This document shows, one piece after another, positions 21,445 through 26,085 of a stretch of DNA of 26,085 nucleotides (positions within the stretch are counted from its first letter, which is position 1; the number at the start of each line of letters is the position of its first letter). The position numbers and the translations under genes were made by a program. The stretch spans positions 1-26,085 of the forward strand of contig CAYMSA010000020.1 of the NCBI GenBank assembly GCA_964392965.1. The letters run 5' to 3'. Under the pieces are notes generated by a model. The model had not been told where the DNA came from, did not search any database, and was given only the letters and a program-made list of their open reading frames with translations. The DNA comes from CAYMSA01 sp964392965. Lineage in GTDB: Bacteria > Actinomycetota > Coriobacteriia > Anaerosomatales > Anaerosomataceae.

Positions 21445-22268
21445 CCTTCGAATCTCCTGTTCCGGCGCGCGAGCCACCGCGCGCCCACGTTGAAGAGCAG
21501 CACCATGATCATGAGGACGAGCGCCGTGCCGTAGGCGGCGTCCATGTTGATACCCTCCATGGCAAGCGTATAGAGGTGCACGGGCATCGCCCGGCCCGGC
21601 TCGAGCAAGCCGGGGTCGTTGGGCGCCTGACCCATCGTGAACATGACGACGGCCGTCTCACCCACCGCACGTCCCATCGCAAGGATGAGGCCGGTCAGGA
21701 TCCTCGGCATTGCCGCAGGCAGGACGATCCGGCTCACGGTCTGCCACTTGCTGGCGCCGAGACCGTAGCTGCCCCACCTGATGTACTTGGGAACAGCGCG
21801 GATGGCCTCCTCGGTCGTACGCATGACGATCGGCAGCATGAGGAACGAGAGCGCGAGTGCGCCGGAGAGGAGCGAGAGCCGGAATCCGAGCGCTTCGACG
21901 AAGAACGCGAAACCGAAGAGACCGAGGACGATCGACGGCACGCTCGCGAGCGAGTCCGCCGCGAACCGGATGGCGGTCACGAGCCTGCCCTGGACTGCGT
22001 ACTCAGCCAGGTAGACGGCGGCGAGCACCGCGACCGGCGTGACGAAGAGCATCGCAAGGCCGGTCACCTTCACCGTCGCCATGATCATCGGCCGGATGCC
22101 GCCCTGCGCGTCGACGCCGTGCGGCTTGGTGAGCAGGAACTCGGGCGTGAGCTGATCGACGCCGTTCAGGAAGACGTGGAGTATGACCGCCGCGAGCGCT
22201 GCCACGGTGAGGATCGCGCACGCCCAGAGCAGGCCGATCGCAATGGTGTTGACCCAGCGCTTGCTCAT
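21441..22268 (-). CDS. pstA: Phosphate ABC transporter permease PstA
   Basis: PstA is one of the two membrane channel subunits for phosphate import. The 275-aa product has about six hydrophobic helices and the binding-protein-dependent permease domain, with the EAA loop near residues 165-185 (RWGSYGLGASKWQTVSRIVLP region) that contacts PstB. MGRAVGETAVVMFTMG is a PstA/PstC family motif. The ATG overlaps the pstC stop by four bases and its own stop overlaps pstB. Confidence 0.96.
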   Translation of the reverse strand: MSKRWVNTIAIGLLWACAILTVAALAAVILHVFLNGVDQLTPEFLLTKPHGVDAQGGIRPMIMATVKVTGLAMLFVTPVAVLAAVYLAEYAVQGRLVTAIRFAADSLASVPSIVLGLFGFAFFVEALGFRLSLLSGALALSFLMLPIVMRTTEEAIRAVPKYIRWGSYGLGASKWQTVSRIVLPAAMPRILTGLILAMGRAVGETAVVMFTMGQAPNDPGLLEPGRAMPVHLYTLAMEGINMDAAYGTALVLMIMVLLFNVGARWLARRNRRFEG

Positions 22269-23191
22269 GCCTTCATCCCCCGCTCGAGCCTGGAGAGCGA
22301 GCGAACGAGTGCCACGAGCCCCATGGAGATGAGGAACAGGATCACGGCCAGGCCGAAGAGCGCCGTCCGATGCGTGCCGGCCGCATAGCTCATGTCGATG
22401 ACGATCTGCGTCGTGATCGTGGCGATGGGCTCCCCGAGGCCGCGGAAGAACTGCGGCGCGTTGCCGGCGACCATGACGACCGCCATCGTCTCACCGATCG
22501 CGCGTCCCATGCCGAGGATCGTCGCGTCGATGATGCCGATCTTGGCGGCAGGGACGAGGACCTTGTAGATCGTCTGCCACGTGGTGGCACCCATCGCGTA
22601 GCTCGCGTGACGGATGCCCGGTGACACCGCCTGGAGCGCGTCCTCCGTGAGCGTCGCGATCGTCGGGACGATCATGACCGCGAGCACGACCGATGCCGTG
22701 AGCGTCCCGAAACCCATCGAGTCGGTGAGTGCGGCCACGACCGGACGGATGACGACGAGACCGAAGAAACCGAAGACGACCGACGGGACGCCCGCAAGCA
22801 TCTCGACGGCAGGGCGCACGATGGCGCGTACGCGCGGGGATGCGATCTCCGACATGAAGATGGCGGTGCCGATAGCGAGCGGTGCGCCAAGGAGCAGTGC
22901 GCCGATCGTGATCACGAGCGTGCCCGTGAGAAGCGGCAGGAGACCGTATTGGTCGTACGTCGAGGACCACTCGGTTCCCGTGAGGAAAGCGAGAAGGCCC
23001 GGATCCTGGACTACCGGCCACCCCCGGTAGCCGACGAAGATGAAGATGAGCGCGACCGCGGCGACCGCCACGACTGCGCAGATCATGAACAGGTTACGGA
23101 GCGCGGCCTCCTGGAAGTACGCGCCGCGCGACATCATCTTGAGCCCGCCGGCCGGACGCGCCGACGCACTCTCTTCGTGACGGTCACTCAC
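22265..23191 (-). CDS. pstC: Phosphate ABC transporter permease PstC
   Basis: PstC pairs with PstA to form the membrane channel. The 308-aa product has a polar N-terminal segment of about 30 residues, about six membrane helices, and the EAA loop (HASYAMGATTWQTIYKVLVPAA region). GMGRAIGETMAVVMVAGN and AGVPSVVFGFFGL are typical motifs. The GTG start at 23191 overlaps the pstS end by eight bases (GTGAGTGA), so the genes are coupled. Confidence 0.96.
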   Translation of the reverse strand: MSDRHEESASARPAGGLKMMSRGAYFQEAALRNLFMICAVVAVAAVALIFIFVGYRGWPVVQDPGLLAFLTGTEWSSTYDQYGLLPLLTGTLVITIGALLLGAPLAIGTAIFMSEIASPRVRAIVRPAVEMLAGVPSVVFGFFGLVVIRPVVAALTDSMGFGTLTASVVLAVMIVPTIATLTEDALQAVSPGIRHASYAMGATTWQTIYKVLVPAAKIGIIDATILGMGRAIGETMAVVMVAGNAPQFFRGLGEPIATITTQIVIDMSYAAGTHRTALFGLAVILFLISMGLVALVRSLSRLERGMKA

Positions 23192-24098
23192 CGGTGTCCT
23201 GCGCTTCCGGAATCGTCGGACTCTGCTTTGCCGTGATGGGGATGAAACCGGCGTCCCGCACGATGGTCTCCTGGATCGCCGGACTCAGAACGTACGCCAT
23301 GTACTCGGCGGCCGAACCGATCGGCTCCCCCATGGTGAAGAAGTGCAGCACACGCTGGACCGGGTAGGAGCCGACGATGACGGCCTCCTCGGTGGGAGCC
23401 ACGCCGTCGATGGCCACCGGAGCGACCTCATCGTTGACGAATCCCAGCGAGATATAGCCGATAGCGCCCTGCACGCTCGCGACGACGGCGCGGACCTGAC
23501 CTGTTCCGGGGAGCACCGCGGCACCGCCGTCGAACCGTGTGTCGCCCATGACGATGGTCCGGAACGCCTCGCGGGTACCGGAGGCCTCATCACGGTTGAC
23601 GACGCCGATCTCAAGATCGGGCCCACCCACCTCGGCCCAGTTCCTGATGTCCCCGGCGAAGATGCCCCGCACCTGCTCGGTGGTGAGGCTCTTGACCGGA
23701 TTGGAGGGATTGACGATGACGGCGATGGCGTCGTAGGCGACCGGCGTGTCCACGAGCCCGAGCTCGAGTTCAGCGCCGCGCAGCTCGCGTGAGGAGGTGC
23801 CGATGTCCGACGAGCCGGCCGAGACGCTCTCGATGCCCGCCGACGAGCCCATGCCCGAGACGAGCACAGCGAGGTCGGTGCGGCCCTCGGTGAACATCTC
23901 GCCGGAGACCTCGGCGATGGGCAGGAGGGTCGTCGACCCGGAGACGACGATCTGCTCGCGACTCGCAGCCGAGCCACCGCATCCCCCGAGGAGCGCGAGG
24001 ATGAGCACAGCCGTGGTCACGGCGAGCGCGGTCTTCAGAGAATGACGGCGAGGGCCCCGTGCCTGCCGGTCCGTCCCTCGGCCCGATACGAGAACCAT
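23184..24098 (-). CDS. pstS: Phosphate-binding lipoprotein PstS
   Basis: PstS captures phosphate outside the membrane and delivers it to PstC/PstA. The product has a lipoprotein signal peptide ending LALLGGC (lipidated Cys at residue 40 from the start used) and phosphate-binding motifs VSGSTTLLP, GMGSSAGIESV and NRDEASGTREAF. The start is uncertain: ATG 24098 is the nearest usual start codon that keeps a positively charged n-region (RQARGPRRHSLK), but AGAGG is too close to it. It makes the gene overlap pgeF by 64 bp. The hydrophobic signal proper begins near 24035, where only CTG or a later GTG (24020) is available. Its promoter must lie within pgeF unless it is read from pgeF. Confidence 0.92.
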   Translation of the reverse strand: MVLVSGRGTDRQARGPRRHSLKTALAVTTAVLILALLGGCGGSAASREQIVVSGSTTLLPIAEVSGEMFTEGRTDLAVLVSGMGSSAGIESVSAGSSDIGTSSRELRGAELELGLVDTPVAYDAIAVIVNPSNPVKSLTTEQVRGIFAGDIRNWAEVGGPDLEIGVVNRDEASGTREAFRTIVMGDTRFDGGAAVLPGTGQVRAVVASVQGAIGYISLGFVNDEVAPVAIDGVAPTEEAVIVGSYPVQRVLHFFTMGEPIGSAAEYMAYVLSPAIQETIVRDAGFIPITAKQSPTIPEAQDTGE

Positions 24099-24871
24099 GC
24101 CTCTGTGTTGTGTGCCGTGCAGGTACCCAGGTGCCACTGACGCCCTCTCGGGACTCCAGACCGCGCGAGCTCGTCTGCCACCACAGCCCCGAGGTCGAGC
24201 CGGGCCGTTTCGCCCTGAAGCGTAACAAATGTGTTGCGGAAATGCGACACACACTCCGTGCCGACCTCGTAACAACACGATCCGATGTGTGGGCCGACGA
24301 ATGCGGTGAGGTCATCGGCGCCCGGAAGTGCTCCGAGCGCAGCGGCAGCCTGACCAACTATACCCGCGGCGAGCCCACGCCATCCAGCGTGGACCACGGC
24401 GACTGCGGGAAGCGAGGGTCTGACGAGCACGACAGGGACGCAGTCCGCGTAGAGCAGGAGAAGCGGCAGGCCGCGCTCTCTCGTCCACAGCGCGTCGGTG
24501 GAGGGCACCGGCGGCAGGCATCCCTCCCCGGAGGCGAACGCACCCGCACCGGCACTCGCAGAATCCACCTCGGCAAGGCGGATGCCATGCACCTGCTCCG
24601 CCGTCGTAAGGCGGGAACGCAGCGGGCCGATGCCGACGGCCTCGAGAAGACGGGAACGGTTGACATCGACGGCTCCGGGGTCGTCACCCACGTGTCCGGC
24701 GAGGTTGAGCGAGGAGTACGGCGCCTCACTCACTCCGCCGCCGCGCTCCGAGAAGACCAGCCCGATTCCGCACTCATCGAAGAGCGCAGGCGCAGTGTGA
24801 ATGGTGACACCGTCCCGTTCGACCCGCTCGAACACCCGATCGCCTCCCTGCACCGTCGGACGTGATCTCAT
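24035..24871 (-). CDS. pgeF: PgeF/YlmD-family protein (purine nucleoside phosphorylase / peptidoglycan editing factor)
   Basis: The 278-aa product belongs to the YfiH/YlmD/LACC1 family, whose members act on purine nucleosides and, in E. coli, are linked to correct peptidoglycan stem peptides. Visible motifs include EQVHG (catalytic His), LYADCVPVVLV (zinc-binding Cys), VVHAGWRGLAAG and FVGPHIGSCCYEVG. The ATG at 24871 is preferred: an ATG at 24922 lies inside the ftsZ terminator hairpin. GGGAG is present about ten bases upstream. The gene follows ftsZ, the order seen in many Gram-positive genomes (ftsZ-ylmD-ylmE-sepF), but here its 3' end overlaps pstS instead of leading to yggS. Confidence 0.94.
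   Translation of the reverse strand: MRSRPTVQGGDRVFERVERDGVTIHTAPALFDECGIGLVFSERGGGVSEAPYSSLNLAGHVGDDPGAVDVNRSRLLEAVGIGPLRSRLTTAEQVHGIRLAEVDSASAGAGAFASGEGCLPPVPSTDALWTRERGLPLLLLYADCVPVVLVRPSLPAVAVVHAGWRGLAAGIVGQAAAALGALPGADDLTAFVGPHIGSCCYEVGTECVSHFRNTFVTLQGETARLDLGAVVADELARSGVPRGRQWHLGTCTAHNTEAWFSYRAEGRTGRHGALAVIL
24222..24275 (-). repeat. Repeated TTGTTACG elements inside pgeF, upstream of pstS
   Basis: Two copies of TTGTTACG (minus strand; 24221-24228 and 24268-24275) lie 123-177 bp before the pstS start. The left one is part of a 15-base stretch that nearly matches a site upstream of phoU (20551-20565). They could be regulator sites for pstS, but they also encode part of pgeF, and no -10 element was found at a suitable distance. 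Confidence 0.25.
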
Positions 24872-24905
24872 TCCGTGCACGCTCCCGAGTCGGCCCGGGG
24901 CACAT

Positions 24906-24943
24906 GCAGGCGGCTCCGTCATCGCAACGACGGAGCCGCCTGC
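24906..24943 (-). terminator. Strong hairpin after ftsZ
   Basis: Perfect 15-base arms (24906-24920 and 24929-24943) with an 8-nt loop begin about 40 nt past the ftsZ stop. No U-tract follows. The stem is strong enough to stop or pause transcription and separates ftsZ from pgeF. Confidence 0.7.
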
Positions 24944-24984
24944 CCACTCGAAGCCCCGCGCCTCAGGCGACGGAGCGGTACTCG

Positions 24985-26073
24985 CTAGTACGTACGCCGC
25001 TTGAGGAACGCCGGTATGTCGAGGTCGTCCTCCTCATAGCTGCGCGGCATCTCGAACGTCGGGACCTTCGCAGCAGCGGCATCCCCGAGGCTGTTCTCGA
25101 ACTCGAGGGTTTCCTGCCGACGCTTGCTGCCGAAGCCGGTGGCGATGACGGTGACGCGGATCTCGTCGACCATGGAGTCGTCGATGACGGCACCGAAGAT
25201 GATGTTCGCTTCAGGGTGCGCAGCACCCTGCACGACCTCGGCGGCCTCATTGACCTCGAACAAGCCGAGGTCACTGCCACCGGCGATCGAGAGGAGCACG
25301 CCGTTGGCGCCCTCGATGCTCGATTCGAGCAGCGGGCTCGCGATCGCGGCCTTCGCCGCGTCGTGCGCCCTATTGTCTCCCGTCGCCACGCCGATGCCCA
25401 TGAGCGCGGTGCCCGCGTCCTTCATGATGGTCCGGACGTCGGCGAAGTCGAGGTTGATGAGCCCCGGAACCGTGATGAGGTCCGTGATGCCCTGGCAGCC
25501 CTGACGCAGCACGTCATCAGCGATGCGGAACGCGTCGAGGATCGACGTCTTCTTCTCGGCGACCTGGAGTAGACGGTCATTGGGGATGATGATGACCGTG
25601 TCAACATGCTCGCGAAGGCGCTTGATACCCTCTTCGGCCTGGATCGCGCGCTTGCGACCCTCGAACGCGAACGGACGGGTGATGACCGCGACCGTAAGGG
25701 CGCCGATCTCTTCCTTCGCGATCTGAGCGATCACGGGTGCCGCACCGGTCCCGGTGCCGCCCCCCTCGCCTGCCGTGATGAACACCATGTCCGCGCCCTG
25801 GAGGGCCTCCTTGATCTCGGCACGGCTCTCCTCTGCGGCCTTGAGGCCGACATCCGGGTCGGCGCCCGCACCGAGGCCCTTCGTGAGACCCACGCCGATA
25901 TGGACCTTGTAGTCCGCATCCGACATGAGGAGCGCCTGGGCATCGGTGTTGACCGCGATGAACTCAACGCCCTTGACGCCCGCCTCGACCATACGGTTCA
26001 CCGCATTGGTACCTCCGCCGCCCACCCCCACGACCTTGATGACAGCGAGGTAGTTCGCACCTGTCTCGAGCAT
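24985..26073 (-). CDS. ftsZ: Cell division GTPase FtsZ
   Basis: FtsZ polymerises into the Z ring that directs septum formation. The 362-aa product is complete: N-terminal nucleotide-binding motif VGVGGGGTNAVNRM, tubulin signature AGEGGGTGTGAAP (101-113; Glu instead of the commoner Met is usual for actinobacteria), T7-loop region NLDFADVRTIM with the catalytic Asp, a short linker of about 30 residues, and the conserved C-terminal peptide DLDIPAFLKRR that binds partners such as SepF. The ATG at 26073 has GGGAGG five bases upstream, at the window's edge, so upstream neighbours are not visible. A strong hairpin follows the gene. Confidence 0.98.
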   Translation of the reverse strand: MLETGANYLAVIKVVGVGGGGTNAVNRMVEAGVKGVEFIAVNTDAQALLMSDADYKVHIGVGLTKGLGAGADPDVGLKAAEESRAEIKEALQGADMVFITAGEGGGTGTGAAPVIAQIAKEEIGALTVAVITRPFAFEGRKRAIQAEEGIKRLREHVDTVIIIPNDRLLQVAEKKTSILDAFRIADDVLRQGCQGITDLITVPGLINLDFADVRTIMKDAGTALMGIGVATGDNRAHDAAKAAIASPLLESSIEGANGVLLSIAGGSDLGLFEVNEAAEVVQGAAHPEANIIFGAVIDDSMVDEIRVTVIATGFGSKRRQETLEFENSLGDAAAAKVPTFEMPRSYEEDDLDIPAFLKRRTY

Positions 26074-26085
26074 TGTCCGCCTCCC

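Noticed and set aside
24871..24922. Upstream ATG (24922) as the pgeF start
   Set aside because: It lies in the loop/arm of the strong hairpin after ftsZ and would add 17 unconserved-looking residues.
1..26085. CRISPR arrays, insertion sequences, phage genes or tRNA genes
   Set aside because: No regularly spaced repeats, transposase or integrase motifs, or tRNA cloverleaf were found; the window looks like stable core chromosome.

Overview
The window comes from a high-GC bacterium, most likely an actinomycete relative (Actinomycetota, perhaps a Coriobacteriia-like lineage). The evidence is SepF and DivIVA beside FtsZ, the AGEGGGTGTG form of the FtsZ GTP-binding loop, a Gram-positive-type LexA box (CGAACATATGTTCG), a DnaE2-family polymerase, an ileS T-box and strong GC3 codon bias. 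Lineage is inferred from gene content only. Two runs of exactly 100 N interrupt genes and look like scaffold joins, so this is probably a draft or metagenome assembly.

Layout from left to right. 1-351 is RNase P RNA (+). 365-1660 (-) is an acidic low-complexity protein with a Cys-rich tail, not recognised. 1866-9253 is a DNA-repair and mutagenesis island: a DEDDh exonuclease/GIY-YIG nuclease fusion (+, broken by gap 1), endonuclease IV (-), DNA polymerase IV (+), a DnaE2-family polymerase (-) and a DUF6504-like protein (-). The last two form an operon whose promoter carries a perfect LexA box exactly filling the -35/-10 spacer. 9412-11489 (-) is an OmpR-type response regulator and histidine kinase.

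From 11583 to the right edge everything is on the minus strand and is an extended tail of the division (dcw) cluster, read right to left: ftsZ, pgeF, pstS-pstC-pstA-pstB, phoU, yggS, sepF, proC, yggT, divIVA, a DUF167 gene, a T-box leader, ileS (broken by gap 2), a DksA/TraR-type zinc protein, lspA and an RluD-type pseudouridine synthase. The whole phosphate-uptake module sits between pgeF and yggS, which are neighbours in many Gram-positive genomes.

How the genes work together: FtsZ, SepF, YggT and DivIVA serve septum formation and polar/septal organisation. PstSCAB imports phosphate and PhoU tunes it; the nearby two-component pair could be the phosphate sensor, but nothing in the sequence proves this. 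The repair island suggests damage-induced translesion synthesis by DnaE2 with the DUF6504 protein as a possible sliding-clamp adaptor, since that protein has a QTLDLF motif and no ImuA'/ImuB gene is visible. Regulatory elements seen include the LexA promoter with a hairpin at the very 5' end of its transcript, the T-box with its own good promoter, several hairpins without U-tracts, and an inverted repeat between nfo and dinB.
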